From: Bacillota bacterium
Lineage (GTDB): Bacteria > Bacillota > Clostridia > Peptostreptococcales > Anaerovoracaceae
Direction: 5' to 3'
DNA: 64,000 bases
Assembly (NCBI GenBank): GCA_905372035.1
Contig: CAJPNN010000001.1
Coordinates: 3,741-67,740 of the forward strand
Part shown: positions 1 through 9,908 of the stretch, piece by piece
Layout of the letters: each line of letters opens with the position of its first letter
How positions within the stretch are numbered: position 1 is the first letter of the stretch
The notes under the pieces: generated by a model
What the model was told of the DNA's origin: nothing
Databases searched by the model: none
The model's input: the letters and a program-made list of their open reading frames with translations, nothing else
Position numbers and translations under genes: made by a program

Positions 1-1
1 T

Positions 2-1822
2 TCAAGGCTTATAGATAGACCGATAAGGCCGCTTTTCCCAAAGGGATTTTATAATGATGTGCAGGTAGTTGCGACTGTAATGTCGGTAGATCTGGATTGC
101 CCGCCGGAGGTGGTTGCGATGATAGGTTCATCGGTGGCACTGTCAATATCGGATATTCCTTTTGAGGGTCCTACGGCATCGGTAATCGTGGGAAGAATAG
201 ACGAAAGGTTTATAATAAACCCTACTCTTGAAGAGAGAGAAAAGAGCGACATGCATCTGGTTGTATCCGGAACGAAAGAAGCTATAATGATGGTAGAGGC
301 GGGATGCAAAGAAGTGCCCGAGGATATTGTTCTTGATGCCATAATGTTTGCACATGATGAGATAAAAGAAATCATAAGCTTCATAGAAGAGGTTGTTGCT
401 GAAGTCGGAAAACCTAAGATGGAAGCCAATCTTTATACGGTTCCTGAAGATATCGACAAAGCCGTAAGAGAGTATGCCGCAGATAAGATGAGAGATGCCA
501 TACAGACATATGACAAGCAGGAAAGACTTGAAAATATGGATGCGGTTGAAGCGGAGACAAAAGAATATTTTGAAGAGATTTATCCCGATAATCCGAAAGA
601 TATATCGGCAGTTTTATATAACATAACAAAAGAGCAGGTAAGGAGTCTTATTCTTGACGACGAGATAAGACCGGATAACAGAAAAAGAGATGAAATAAGA
701 CCTGTATGGTGTGAAACGGGACTGCTTCCGAGGACGCACGGAACGGGATTGTTCAAGAGGGGACAGACCCAGGTTCTTTCAGTTGTAACTTTGGCACCGG
801 TAGGTGAAGCGCAGGTTATAGACGGACTTACGGAAGAAGTGGAAAAGAGATATATGCATAACTATAACTTCCCACCATATTCAGTGGGTGAGGCAAGGCC
901 TATGAGAAGTCCGGGGAGAAGAGAGATCGGTCACGGAGCCTTAGCCGAGAGAGCTTTGCTTCCCGTTATTCCGCCTGTAGAAGAATTTCCATATGCGATA
1001 AGAGTTGTTTCGGAAGTACTTTCTTCAAACGGGAGTACATCGCAGGGTTCGGTATGCGGAAGCTGTTTGGCGCTTATGGATGCGGGAGTTCCTATAAAAG
1101 CTCCGGTTGCAGGAATTGCAATGGGACTTATTGAGAGAGTTCAGGAAGACGGATCGAGCAAAATTGCAATTTTATCGGATATTCAGGGTATGGAAGATTT
1201 CCTGGGAGATATGGACTTTAAGGTCGCAGGTACCGCAAAAGGTGTGACAGCTATTCAGATGGATATAAAAGTTCACGGACTTTCAAGAAAAATACTTGAA
1301 GAGGCACTTTCACAGGCAAAAGAGGGCAGAATGTTTATTATGGACAAAATGCTTGAAGAAATTCAGGCACCGAGAGCCGAACTTTCGAAATACGCACCGA
1401 GAATCATTACATTTAATATTGATCCTGATGATATAAGGACAGTTATCGGACCGGGAGGAAAGACAATAAACAGAATTATTGCCGAAACGGGAGTTAAAAT
1501 CGATATTGAAGACGACGGTACCGTTTATGTTGCGGCACCTGATTTGGAGTGTGCGGAAAAAGGAGTAAAAGAAATTGAACTTTTACTCAAAGATGTAGAA
1601 GTCGGCGAAACATATGAGGGAAAGGTTACAAGAATCATGAACTTCGGAGCCTTTATAGAGATTTTACCGGGAAAAGAGGGTCTTCTTCATATTTCAAAGA
1701 TGGCAAAAGAAAGGGTTGAAAAAGTAGAAGATATCATGAATATAGGAGATATCGTCAAAGTAAAAGTTGTAGAAATAGACAGTCAAAACAGAATAAATCT
1801 TTCAAGAAAAGAACTTTTATAA
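2..1822 (+). CDS. pnp: Polyribonucleotide nucleotidyltransferase (PNPase), 5'-truncated by window edge
   Basis: PNPase is a trimeric phosphorolytic 3'-to-5' exoribonuclease of mRNA decay. The reading frame is open from base 2, and the first visible residues ([16 protein letters not shown]) are internal PNPase sequence, so about 90-100 N-terminal residues lie outside the window. The 606 visible residues contain the end of the first RNase PH fold, the helical linker, the second RNase PH fold from about residue 223 ([14 protein letters not shown]; catalytic-region [13 protein letters not shown] near 396), a KH domain near 468 with the GPGG loop, and a C-terminal S1 domain from about 536 ([18 protein letters not shown]). 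The protein stops right after the S1 domain, as in many clostridial homologues. A hairpin terminator candidate follows at 1970. Identification is secure; only the start is missing. Confidence 0.97.
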   Translation, partial: SRLIDRPIRPLFPKGFYNDVQVVATVMSVDLDCPPEVVAMIGSSVALSISDIPFEGPTASVIVGRIDERFIINPTLEEREKSDMHLVVSGTKEAIMMVEAGCKEVPEDIVLDAIMFAHDEIKEIISFIEEVVAEVGKPKMEANLYTVPEDIDKAVREYAADKMRDAIQTYDKQERLENMDAVEAETKEYFEEIYPDNPKDISAVLYNITKEQVRSLILDDEIRPDNRKRDEIRPVWCETGLLPRTHGTGLFKRGQTQVLSVVTLAPVGEAQVIDGLTEEVEKRYMHNYNFPPYSVGEARPMRSPGRREIGHGALAERALLPVIPPVEEFPYAIRVVSEVLSSNGSTSQGSVCGSCLALMDAGVPIKAPVAGIAMGLIERVQEDGSSKIAILSDIQGMEDFLGDMDFKVAGTAKGVTAIQMDIKVHGLSRKILEEALSQAKEGRMFIMDKMLEEIQAPRAELSKYAPRIITFNIDPDDIRTVIGPGGKTINRIIAETGVKIDIEDDGTVYVAAPDLECAEKGVKEIELLLKDVEVGETYEGKVTRIMNFGAFIEILPGKEGLLHISKMAKERVEKVEDIMNIGDIVKVKVVEIDSQNRINLSRKELL

Positions 1823-1969
1823 TTTTATGGGGGATGTTAAAAACATTACGTATATATAGTATTATAGGTATCGTTAATTATGTTTTTTAAAAGTTTTATG
1901 CAGACGACAGTTATTTGTAAGGATATGAGGATGGTTGCTGTATTACCCGTAAAAAATAAAAAATATGTA

Positions 1970-1998
1970 CCGGCAGGCAAAAGTTTGCCGGATTTTTT
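1970..1998 (+). terminator. Intrinsic terminator downstream of pnp
   Basis: CCGGCA at 1970-1975 pairs with TGCCGG at 1986-1991, followed by a T run at 1993-1998. It lies 150 bases after the pnp stop and just before the MBOAT gene. The rest of the 1823-2029 gap shows no gene that I can support. Confidence 0.75.
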
Positions 1999-2029
1999 AG
2001 AATAGAAGGTTGATTGGAGAGGGTTGTAA

Positions 2030-3466
2030 ATGTTATTTTCGTCTTTAGTTTTTTTGAGCGGTTTTTTGCCTGCAGTATTGCTTATATATTATGTTTTTCT
2101 AAGAGGTCGCAGAAAAGCTCAAAATGTGTTTTTGCTTTTGGCGTCCTTGGGTTTTTATGCTTGGGGAGAACCGTGGTTTGTTTTCGTTATGATGTTGTCG
2201 ATAATAGGGAATTGGATTTTCGGGCTTTTGGTGGACAAATACAGAGCACATAAATTAAAAGCGAAGTTGGTCATAACGATATCACTGATTTTCAATTTAA
2301 GCATAATATTTATTTTTAAGTATTTAATGTTTACAGTGAGTAATGTCAACAAACTGTTCGGTACATCAATCAGTTGCGGAAAAATAATTTTGCCTATCGG
2401 AATTTCATTTTTTACTTTTCAGGCTATATCCTATGTTATAGATATTTACAGACAGCGTGGAGAAGTTCAGAAAAATCCGCTGAATGTGGGCCTTTACATA
2501 TCCTTTTTTCCACAGCTTATAGCAGGGCCTATAGTCAGATATCAAACTGTTGCAAAACAGATAAATAACAGAACTGAAACATTTCAAGATTTTTCGGAAG
2601 GAGTAAAAAGATTTATAACAGGCTTAGGCAAAAAAATCCTAATAGCAAACAATGTTGCGCTTATAGCTAATTATTCTTTCAATTTAGGTTCAGATAACAG
2701 ATCAGTTGCTTTTGCATGGCTGGGAGCATTGGCATATACACTTCAGATATACTTTGATTTTTCGGGATATTCGGATATGGCGATAGGTCTCGGAAAAATG
2801 TTCGGGTTTCACTTTATGGAAAACTTTGATTATCCGTACATTTCAAAATCATGTTCCGAATTTTGGAGGCGGTGGCATATATCTCTGGGTTCATGGTTCA
2901 GGGATTACGTTTATATACCGCTTGGCGGAAGTAGAGTGAGCGGAAAAAAGAGATTGATATTCAATCTTCTTATAGTATGGTTTTTGACGGGGCTTTGGCA
3001 CGGTGCAAACTGGACGTTTATATGTTGGGGTTTATTATATTTCGTATTTATTTCCGTTGAAAAACTTAGCGGATTTGAAAAAAAGGGAAATTCTGTACTT
3101 GCTGCTTCGTTCAAGCACATTTATACCATGTTTTTAGTCGTAATGGGATGGGTGATTTTCAGAGCGGTGAATATAAATGTTGCGATCGATTATATAAAAA
3201 CTATGTTTGTACCGTCAAAAGCGGGAGTTATAGATGAAATATTCAAACTGTATATCAGTGAATACGGAATCTTTATAATTGCAGGGCTGATATTTTCGTT
3301 GCCCGTTGCAAAAAAAATATCTGAAAGTTTCAATAAAAAAATTAAATGGGAAGAAAGTTATCCGACAGCGTTTTTATACGGGATAGTTATGATTCTAATT
3401 ATGCTTGTGAGCATTTCGTATCTGGTTAAGGGCGCCTACAATCCGTTTATTTATTTTAATTTTTAA
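2030..3466 (+). CDS. MBOAT-family membrane O-acyltransferase (AlgI/PatA-like)
   Basis: This 478-residue polytopic membrane protein belongs to the membrane-bound O-acyltransferase family, which moves acyl (usually acetyl) groups across the membrane onto extracellular polymers. Visible family motifs include FFPQLIAGPIVRY near residue 163, the block LQIYFDFSGYSDMAIGLG near 240, FWRRWHISLGSWFRDYVYIP near 283, and LTGLWHGANW near 320, whose His is the conserved catalytic histidine. Hydrophobic segments run from the first residues to the C-terminus. The next gene encodes a DHHW-family protein, the usual extracytoplasmic partner of such transferases, so the pair probably O-acetylates a cell-wall polysaccharide. 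The acceptor cannot be read from the sequence; alginate itself is unlikely in this type of organism. Confidence 0.9.
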   Translation: MLFSSLVFLSGFLPAVLLIYYVFLRGRRKAQNVFLLLASLGFYAWGEPWFVFVMMLSIIGNWIFGLLVDKYRAHKLKAKLVITISLIFNLSIIFIFKYLMFTVSNVNKLFGTSISCGKIILPIGISFFTFQAISYVIDIYRQRGEVQKNPLNVGLYISFFPQLIAGPIVRYQTVAKQINNRTETFQDFSEGVKRFITGLGKKILIANNVALIANYSFNLGSDNRSVAFAWLGALAYTLQIYFDFSGYSDMAIGLGKMFGFHFMENFDYPYISKSCSEFWRRWHISLGSWFRDYVYIPLGGSRVSGKKRLIFNLLIVWFLTGLWHGANWTFICWGLLYFVFISVEKLSGFEKKGNSVLAASFKHIYTMFLVVMGWVIFRAVNINVAIDYIKTMFVPSKAGVIDEIFKLYISEYGIFIIAGLIFSLPVAKKISESFNKKIKWEESYPTAFLYGIVMILIMLVSISYLVKGAYNPFIYFNF

Positions 3467-3515
3467 TATATACTATATGTTTTTTTATATTTTAATTTCT
3501 AAGGGAGATGTTGTT

Positions 3516-4736
3516 TTGAGAGAGAAAACTCAAAAGAGAAAAAAAATCACGGCGGTTATGTTTATAATTGTATTGTCACTGCTTTTTTCAGGGAATTTTA
3601 TAAATTATCGCATAGCCGGCAAGACATTGCTTGATAACTACAGGGAGCAGACGGCACAGGAAACAGGATTTTTTGATAAGGCAAAAGCATTTATTTCATC
3701 CGCTGATGCGGGAGTGAACGAAGCGACTTTGGCAAGGGATGACTTTGTGGAGATTTACGGTCTGGTGCAAAAATGTATTCATAAGAGAATAATGCCTGAT
3801 CCTATGTATGGGGCACTTTATAAAACTGATGACGGGAAAATAAATTTTTCTGTTGAAAAAAAATATATGGATGACTATTTGGGTAGCATGTATGATCTTG
3901 CAAACGGATTGAAAGAGGCGGACATTCCGATGCTTTATGTACAGTTTCCGTTTAAATTGCCGCCTAAGAATATAGAGAATTCGCTTCCTGTAACGGCGAA
4001 TGACTATTCGAATGAAAATGCGGATTATTTCATTAAAAATTTAAAGAGTGCAAAATTAAATGTTTATGACATTAGGTCGGATTTCTGGAATCTTAAAATG
4101 AATCGTGATAAAATGTTCTTTAATACGGATCACCATTGGACAATAGAAGCCGCATTCAAGGCGACAGGTTTGTTGGAAAGATATCTCAATAAAAATTTCG
4201 GATTTAAGATAGATGAAAAATATAGGGATATAAACAATTACAATAAGAAAATATATAAAAATTGTTTTGTCGGTTCGATGGGAAGAAGGGTCGGCAGAGT
4301 TTATGGAGGTGTAGATGATTTTACACTTATAACGCCTAAATTCGATACAAGTTTTAAGCTGGTGGAAAATGACGGGGAAAACAGTAAGGTATTTAGGGGT
4401 TCTTTTGAAGATGCGGTGCTTGATAAAGCTTATCTTGAAAATAAAGATATTACGACGAACAGGTATGCGGTTTATCATGGAGACAACAGAGAGCTTATAT
4501 TCACAAACAATAAAGTGAAGGGCGGCAAAGTTTTAATTATAAAGGACAGCTTCGGAATACCTGTTTATTCGTTTATGTCGCTCGGAGTTCATGAAGTGAG
4601 AGCGTTGGATCTCAGATTGTTTAATGAGGATTTGTTGGAATATGCCAAGCTATGCAAACCTGATATAGTCATAGTTATGTACAATGTGGATTGTTTTAAG
4701 GATGAAATGTTTGACTTTAAAGGTCAGATAAAGTGA
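3516..4736 (+). CDS. DHHW-family membrane-anchored protein, partner of the MBOAT acyltransferase
   Basis: The 406-residue product has one N-terminal membrane segment (about residues 10-30, after a Lys/Arg-rich start) and an extracellular domain. NTDHHWT lies near residue 205, the Asp-His-His-Trp signature of the DHHW/AlgX-like family, which is related to SGNH acetyltransferases. The Ser-containing block IIKDSFGIPVYSF near 348 fits the nucleophile strand of that fold. I chose TTG at 3516 because AAGGGAG lies 8 bases upstream; an ATG at 3477 lacks a comparable site. It follows the MBOAT gene by 49 bases, consistent with one operon. By analogy with AlgI/AlgJ/AlgX it probably takes acetyl groups from the MBOAT and places them on a surface glycan; this is inference. 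Confidence 0.8.
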   Translation: MREKTQKRKKITAVMFIIVLSLLFSGNFINYRIAGKTLLDNYREQTAQETGFFDKAKAFISSADAGVNEATLARDDFVEIYGLVQKCIHKRIMPDPMYGALYKTDDGKINFSVEKKYMDDYLGSMYDLANGLKEADIPMLYVQFPFKLPPKNIENSLPVTANDYSNENADYFIKNLKSAKLNVYDIRSDFWNLKMNRDKMFFNTDHHWTIEAAFKATGLLERYLNKNFGFKIDEKYRDINNYNKKIYKNCFVGSMGRRVGRVYGGVDDFTLITPKFDTSFKLVENDGENSKVFRGSFEDAVLDKAYLENKDITTNRYAVYHGDNRELIFTNNKVKGGKVLIIKDSFGIPVYSFMSLGVHEVRALDLRLFNEDLLEYAKLCKPDIVIVMYNVDCFKDEMFDFKGQIK

Positions 4737-4855
4737 CAAATCTTTCAATTTTGCTTTAATCGGTTTGTGTTGTAAGTCGGGATAAGTAGGATAAAACGTT
4801 TTAAGTTGCGATATTTAAAGTCGGAAGAACAGTAGTGAAAAGGGGGAAATATAAA

Positions 4856-7138
4856 GTGAAAAGGAGAAAAAAAGGATTAAAAACCACAGCAATTTTAACG
4901 GCGATGGTGTTTATAATTTCCGTTATGGCGGGATTTACTTCAAGTGACGGATTCGGATATGTATATTATGATTCAAAAATGATAGTTCATAATGATGTTT
5001 ATTATAACAATGTGATAGGCAGTCATCCTAAGCATGGAATAGAACAGGCATACTTTGTTACGGCAGGCCCTAAAAGTGCTGTAAAGCCATATGTTTACAC
5101 GAGTTACACGGTAGGAAAAACTTCGATGGATGCAATGATTTCAGATTTAAATAAAAGGGGATATAAAGTAGTTGCAGGGATAAACGGAGACTTATATGAT
5201 ACGGGTAAAGGGACTCCGAAAGGAGTGGTTATACATGAAGGACAACTTCTGACTACGGGTTATGCAGCGGGAGCTTCAATCGCTTTTGATGAAAACGGCA
5301 AAGCGTTTGCATGCTACGGGGCGCCTACTATATCATTAAGTGCAAAAAAGAATAATCCGGCGGACGGAACTTCGGTTGACTGGAATACAAAAATCGGATT
5401 TTTGAACGTTCCTCACGGTGGAGGAAAATCTCTTCACCTGTTTGATTCTTGGAATGGAAATACAACAGGTACAACGGCACCTTCATGTGAGGTTGTGATC
5501 GATGTTGCGGGATCCGCTAAATTATATGTGGGAAACAGCATAAAAGGTAAGGTGAGTCAGGTTTTAAAAGGAGTGAGAAGCACCCCTATAGGATCAAATC
5601 AGGTAGTTTTGTCATGTGCTTCGGATTCTACTTTTTTCCCGTCGCTTTCCAATATAGTTCCGGGGAGTGAAGTTACAATAACGGTTGACGATGCGGCATC
5701 AGGTTTGTCAAAAGCTAAAGAAGCAATAGGTTCGTATCATCTTCTGGCTCAAAACGGAAAAATCATAACTACGGGAACCAATTTGAATCCGAGGACGTGT
5801 GTCGGAATTAAACCTGACGGGAGCGTTGTTCTTTATGTTGTGGACGGGAGACAGAAATGGACGGTATCGGCAGGACTCGGTTTGACGGAAGTTGCAAAAC
5901 ATATGATGGCGATAGGTTGCACTACAGTATTTAATATGGATGGCGGAGGATCTTCCAATATAGCTGTAAGGATGCCGGGAAAAGATGTTTTTGCAAGAGT
6001 TGTAAATTCAATTTCGGATAAAACTCAACGAAGAACGGCAAACGGACTGTTCTTTGTGTATGCGGGAAACGGTAATAAACAGGTTGAAAATTTAAGCCTT
6101 TACCCGGCGCTTGCGGTCATGTTGCCCGGGACTAAGGTTCAGATCAAAGCTTATGCATCCGATGATCGGTATGAACCTGTTTTACTCACCTCGATACCTG
6201 CATATAGGACTTCCAAAGACTTCGGAAGTATAGATTCAAACGGGAATTTTACAGCAGGACAAAAATTAGGAATGACATCTGTCACGGCGGAGTATGCGGG
6301 CAAGATCGGAAGCTCTCAAATAAATATAGTAAATGATATAACCATGATTCCGTCAGTAAATAAACTCAACCTTAGCGCAGGACAATCCAAAGATATAAAT
6401 ATCACAGCGAAATTCGGTACGGTCACGGCTATTTCAAATGACAATCTTTTTAAATGGAACTGTGATAAAGAAATAGGTGTTATAGACGGCAACGGTGTTT
6501 TTAAGGCCGGAAACATCAGCGCATCGGGCAATATTACCGTTTCATATAATAATAAGAGTGTGAGAATACCGGTTTCGGTTACCGGTGCAGCTTCTTCATC
6601 AAGCTTTTCAGATATAAGGGGACACTGGGCGGAGGCATATATAAATCAGCTTTCTGCAAAAGGTTTGGTCAGCGGAATCGGAAACGGGATGTTCGGTCCG
6701 GAAAACAAGCTTACCAGAAGCCAGTTTTTAGCTATGCTTGCAAAGCTTTCGGGAGAAGATGTAAGTAAATCACCTGCGGTTAATTTCAAAGATGTGCCCG
6801 GTAATGAATGGTATTACGCATTTGTAAATTGGGGAAGTGCGGCAGGTATAGTTAAAGGAACGGATACAGGAATGTTTATGCCTAACGCTATCATAACAAG
6901 AGAACAGATGGCGCTAATGCTTGATAAATATATGGAATACAAAAAGCTTAATATTTCAAAGAACATAAATATGAAATTTCAAGATGCGGTAAAAATAAGT
7001 GATTGGGCTAAAAATTCCGTTGTAAAGGCAGTTAACGCGGGAATTTTGACAGGTAAGGCGGGAGGTCGGTTCGATCCGGCAGGAAGCGCTACAAGAGCGG
7101 AAGCCGCAACGGTTATTTGGAAACTTAATCAGCATTAA
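4856..7138 (+). CDS. Secreted phosphodiester glycosidase (NAGPA domain) with three SLH anchors
   Basis: This 760-residue exported protein has a Lys/Arg-rich start and a signal or membrane segment at about residues 8-30. Residues about 50-400 form a NAGPA-type (phosphodiester alpha-GlcNAcase) domain, shown by NGDLYDTGKGTPKGVVIHEG and the glycine-rich NMDGGGSSN near residue 363. Residues about 410-575 look like bacterial Ig-like (BIG_2) repeats. Three S-layer-homology repeats close the protein from about residue 583 (FSDIRGHWAEAYI, FKDVPGNEWYYAFV, FQDAVKISDWAKNSV), which would tether it to a secondary cell-wall polymer. GTG at 4856 was chosen because AGGGGG lies 9 bases before it; an in-frame GTG at 4835 is the alternative. 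With the MBOAT and DHHW genes upstream it suggests a locus for modifying wall glycans. The substrate is unknown. Confidence 0.88.
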   Translation: MKRRKKGLKTTAILTAMVFIISVMAGFTSSDGFGYVYYDSKMIVHNDVYYNNVIGSHPKHGIEQAYFVTAGPKSAVKPYVYTSYTVGKTSMDAMISDLNKRGYKVVAGINGDLYDTGKGTPKGVVIHEGQLLTTGYAAGASIAFDENGKAFACYGAPTISLSAKKNNPADGTSVDWNTKIGFLNVPHGGGKSLHLFDSWNGNTTGTTAPSCEVVIDVAGSAKLYVGNSIKGKVSQVLKGVRSTPIGSNQVVLSCASDSTFFPSLSNIVPGSEVTITVDDAASGLSKAKEAIGSYHLLAQNGKIITTGTNLNPRTCVGIKPDGSVVLYVVDGRQKWTVSAGLGLTEVAKHMMAIGCTTVFNMDGGGSSNIAVRMPGKDVFARVVNSISDKTQRRTANGLFFVYAGNGNKQVENLSLYPALAVMLPGTKVQIKAYASDDRYEPVLLTSIPAYRTSKDFGSIDSNGNFTAGQKLGMTSVTAEYAGKIGSSQINIVNDITMIPSVNKLNLSAGQSKDINITAKFGTVTAISNDNLFKWNCDKEIGVIDGNGVFKAGNISASGNITVSYNNKSVRIPVSVTGAASSSSFSDIRGHWAEAYINQLSAKGLVSGIGNGMFGPENKLTRSQFLAMLAKLSGEDVSKSPAVNFKDVPGNEWYYAFVNWGSAAGIVKGTDTGMFMPNAIITREQMALMLDKYMEYKKLNISKNINMKFQDAVKISDWAKNSVVKAVNAGILTGKAGGRFDPAGSATRAEAATVIWKLNQH

Positions 7139-7154
7139 TATTTCGGAGGGATTT

Positions 7155-8417
7155 ATGATAGAGACAGTCAGGCTAAAAAATGGCCTCAGAATGGTATTTG
7201 AGGAACTTTCTCATGTAAAGTCCGCATCGGTGGGTATATGGGTGAGAGCAGGCTCAATAAACGAAATAAAGAAAAATTCGGGGATATCACATTTTATAGA
7301 GCATATGATGTTTAAAGGAACCGACAGATACAGTGCAAAGGATATTGCTGTAAACGTTGACAGGATAGGAGCACAGATAAACGCTTTTACGGGAAAAGAG
7401 GCAACTTGCTATTACATAAAGACAATTTCAGAAAAATTGGATGATGCATGCGACATACTCGCAGATATGTTTCTCAATTCAAAATTTGATAAAGAGTTGA
7501 TGGAACGTGAAAAACAGGTCATATATGAGGAAATGAAAATGAGTGCGGATGATCCTGACGATCTTGCTCATGACATGCTCTGTGAAATGATTTTCAAAGA
7601 ACATCCGCTCGGAAAGGCAATACTCGGTACAAAGACATCACTTAAAGGTATAACAAGGAATATGGTTATGAACTATATAAGAGATGAATATACTCTTGAC
7701 AGTATAGTCGTATCGGTTTCAGGTTCTTTTGATAAGGAGAGGCTCATAGAATTCTTCAATGAAAAATTTTCGGTATTGAGATCTTCAAAGTCGGAGTTTA
7801 AGCCGAATGTATATGAATATAAAAGAAGCTGTAAAGCAAAGCATAAGGATGTGGAGCAAGCGCATGTATTTATGGGAATTCCTACGATAGCCATTTCCGA
7901 TGAAAGGTATTATTCTTTCAGCGTTATGAATACTCTTATGGGTGGGAGCATGGGATCCAGATTGTTTCAAAATGTGCGTGAAGAAAAGGGACTTGCGTAT
8001 TCGGTATATTCGATGCATGCTTCTTATCAGGATACAGGATATTTTATGGTATATGCGGGAGTTGGAAATGACAAGATAAAGCCGGCGCTCAACGCTGTGA
8101 GAGAAGAACTTGAGCTTTTGAAAAAGTCGGGTGTGAGCGAAGAAGAAATGGATACGGCGAAACAGCAGATAAAGAGCAGTTTTGTTTTTGCACAAGAAAA
8201 CACAAACAGCAGAATGATTGCAAACGGCAAGAATTTGCTTCTTATGAATAGAGTGTTTGAACCGGATGAGGTTATAAAAGAATTAAATAATGTGAGGCGT
8301 GATGATATGATGGAAGTGGCTGAGTTTATAGGAAATATAAACGATTACAGTGTTTCTTTAGTCGCCGGAAATAAAATATCGCTTCCCGGTTTGATGAAAG
8401 GTGTTTTAAATGACTGA
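7155..8417 (+). CDS. M16-family zinc metallopeptidase (processing-peptidase-like)
   Basis: This 420-residue protein has the inverted zinc motif HFIEH near residue 48 and the distal Glu region (EREKQVIYEEMKMSADDPDD) near 118, the hallmarks of an active M16 peptidase. The second half (VREEKGLAYSVYSMHASYQDT near 275) matches the structural M16_C domain with its Arg/Tyr substrate-binding pair. There is no signal peptide, so it is probably cytoplasmic, like B. subtilis YmxG/MlpA. GGAGG precedes the ATG. The 3' end overlaps dut by 8 bases, implying translational coupling. M16 genes commonly sit downstream of pnp; here the SLH locus separates the two. Confidence 0.93.
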   Translation: MIETVRLKNGLRMVFEELSHVKSASVGIWVRAGSINEIKKNSGISHFIEHMMFKGTDRYSAKDIAVNVDRIGAQINAFTGKEATCYYIKTISEKLDDACDILADMFLNSKFDKELMEREKQVIYEEMKMSADDPDDLAHDMLCEMIFKEHPLGKAILGTKTSLKGITRNMVMNYIRDEYTLDSIVVSVSGSFDKERLIEFFNEKFSVLRSSKSEFKPNVYEYKRSCKAKHKDVEQAHVFMGIPTIAISDERYYSFSVMNTLMGGSMGSRLFQNVREEKGLAYSVYSMHASYQDTGYFMVYAGVGNDKIKPALNAVREELELLKKSGVSEEEMDTAKQQIKSSFVFAQENTNSRMIANGKNLLLMNRVFEPDEVIKELNNVRRDDMMEVAEFIGNINDYSVSLVAGNKISLPGLMKGVLND

Positions 8418-8841
8418 AATTAAGGTAATTGTAAAAGGAAAGAAGCTTCCGGAATATGAAACTTGCGGTGCTTCGGGAATGGATATAGCGGCTTTTGTCG
8501 AAAAACCCGTTTTGATAAAACCCGGAAAAAGGGCGTTGATATCTACAGGATTATTTATGGAAATTCCTAAAGGGTTTGAGGTGCAGATAAGAGCGAGATC
8601 CGGGCTTGCAATAAAATACGGTATAGGTCTTGTAAACGGGATAGGGACGATAGATGAAGATTATAGAGGAGAGATAAAGATTCCTTTGATAAACTTCGGA
8701 GAAGAAGATTTTACTGTAAATGACGGAGACAGAATTGCGCAAATGGTTGCGGTCAAGTATGAAAAGGTCAAACTTTGCAAGGTTGATGAACTCGCTGTGA
8801 CCGAGCGTGGAGACGGAGGTTTCGGACACACGGGAATTTAA
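8410..8841 (+). CDS. dut: Deoxyuridine 5'-triphosphate nucleotidohydrolase (dUTPase)
   Basis: dUTPase hydrolyses dUTP to dUMP and pyrophosphate, keeping uracil out of DNA and supplying dUMP for thymidylate. The 143-residue length fits the trimeric family. All five motifs are present: GMDIAA (motif 1), RARSGLAIKYG (motif 2), NGIGTIDEDYRGEIKI (motif 3, with the catalytic Asp), GDRIAQM (motif 4) and RGDGGFGHTG (motif 5, here with His where Ser is frequent). It overlaps the M16 gene by 8 bases and precedes the dGTPase gene by 19 bases, so two dNTP-pool enzymes sit ahead of dnaG. Confidence 0.97.
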   Translation: MTEIKVIVKGKKLPEYETCGASGMDIAAFVEKPVLIKPGKRALISTGLFMEIPKGFEVQIRARSGLAIKYGIGLVNGIGTIDEDYRGEIKIPLINFGEEDFTVNDGDRIAQMVAVKYEKVKLCKVDELAVTERGDGGFGHTGI

Positions 8842-8860
8842 GGTTATCTAAGGAGAATAT

Positions 8861-9886
8861 ATGTTGATAAGAGAATGTGCGGAGCAGCATGAAAAAAGTT
8901 TTCTTGCGGAAAATGCCTCAAAATCGGCTGAAACAAGAGGTAGAGTAATTTATGAAAAACCTTGTGACATAAGAACCGAATATCAACGTGACAGAGACCG
9001 GATTATACATTCAAAGGCATTTAGAAGGCTTATGCACAAAACTCAGGTGTTTTTGGCACCCGAGGGAGACCATTTCAGAACAAGACTTACACATACTGTG
9101 GAAGTTTCTCAGATTTCAAGGACAATCGCAAGAGCACTGCGCTTAAATGAGGATCTGACGGAAGCTATAGCCATGGGACATGATTTGGGGCATACGCCTT
9201 TCGGACATAACGGAGAAGAGTTTTTGGATGCTATACATCCGGGAGGATTTAAACACAATTTTCAAAGTCTTAGAGTCGTCGATGTTTTGGAGTGTACCGA
9301 AAACAGACGTGGTATGAATCTGACGGAAGAAGTGAGAGACGGTATACTTAATCATACGGGAAACGGTATTCCTTTTACTTTAGAGGGTCAAATAGTAAAG
9401 ATAAGCGATAGGATAGCATATATAAATCATGATATTGATGATGCGCTCAGAGCGGGAATTATAAAGCAGCAAGATATACCGGAAGAATGTGTACGGCTTT
9501 TGGGTGAAACGCACAGTAAGAGAATAAATAACCTTGTTACCGACTTGATAATGAATTCAAAAGGGGAGGACAGTATAAGGTTAAGTGATGATTTTCAAGA
9601 AAAAACAGATATGCTTAGAAAGTTTATGTTTGAAAATGTGTATCACAGCAGTTTGGTAAAAAAGACGGAAGAGCTTGAAAAGATAAATATGATGCTTAAG
9701 CTTTTGTATAATTATTTTATGGAACATACAGAAGAACTTCCGCATGAGCTTTCGGAGCTTTTGGCATCGGGAAACAAAAGTGAAATTGTTAAGGATCATA
9801 TTGCAGGAATGACAGACAGATACGCGATCAATATATTTGAAGAACTTTATGTTCCGAAATCTTATTCTTTGAATGCCGGCAAATAA
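8861..9886 (+). CDS. dgt: Deoxyguanosinetriphosphate triphosphohydrolase-like protein (HD domain)
   Basis: The 341-residue protein is an HD-superfamily dNTP triphosphohydrolase that releases tripolyphosphate from dGTP or related dNTPs. Family marks are SKAFRRLMHKTQVF near residue 51, RTRLTHTVEVSQ near 74 (first metal His) and GHDLGHTPFGHNGE near 106 (HD pair and second His). A later Asp occurs in AYINHDIDDALRAG near 187. This length matches the type 2 subgroup usually found directly before dnaG in Clostridia. An AAGGAGA ribosome site precedes the ATG. It belongs to the run dut-dgt-dnaG-rpoD. Confidence 0.93.
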   Translation: MLIRECAEQHEKSFLAENASKSAETRGRVIYEKPCDIRTEYQRDRDRIIHSKAFRRLMHKTQVFLAPEGDHFRTRLTHTVEVSQISRTIARALRLNEDLTEAIAMGHDLGHTPFGHNGEEFLDAIHPGGFKHNFQSLRVVDVLECTENRRGMNLTEEVRDGILNHTGNGIPFTLEGQIVKISDRIAYINHDIDDALRAGIIKQQDIPEECVRLLGETHSKRINNLVTDLIMNSKGEDSIRLSDDFQEKTDMLRKFMFENVYHSSLVKKTEELEKINMMLKLLYNYFMEHTEELPHELSELLASGNKSEIVKDHIAGMTDRYAINIFEELYVPKSYSLNAGK

Positions 9887-9908
9887 AGTTTTAAAATAAG
9901 GAGATATT

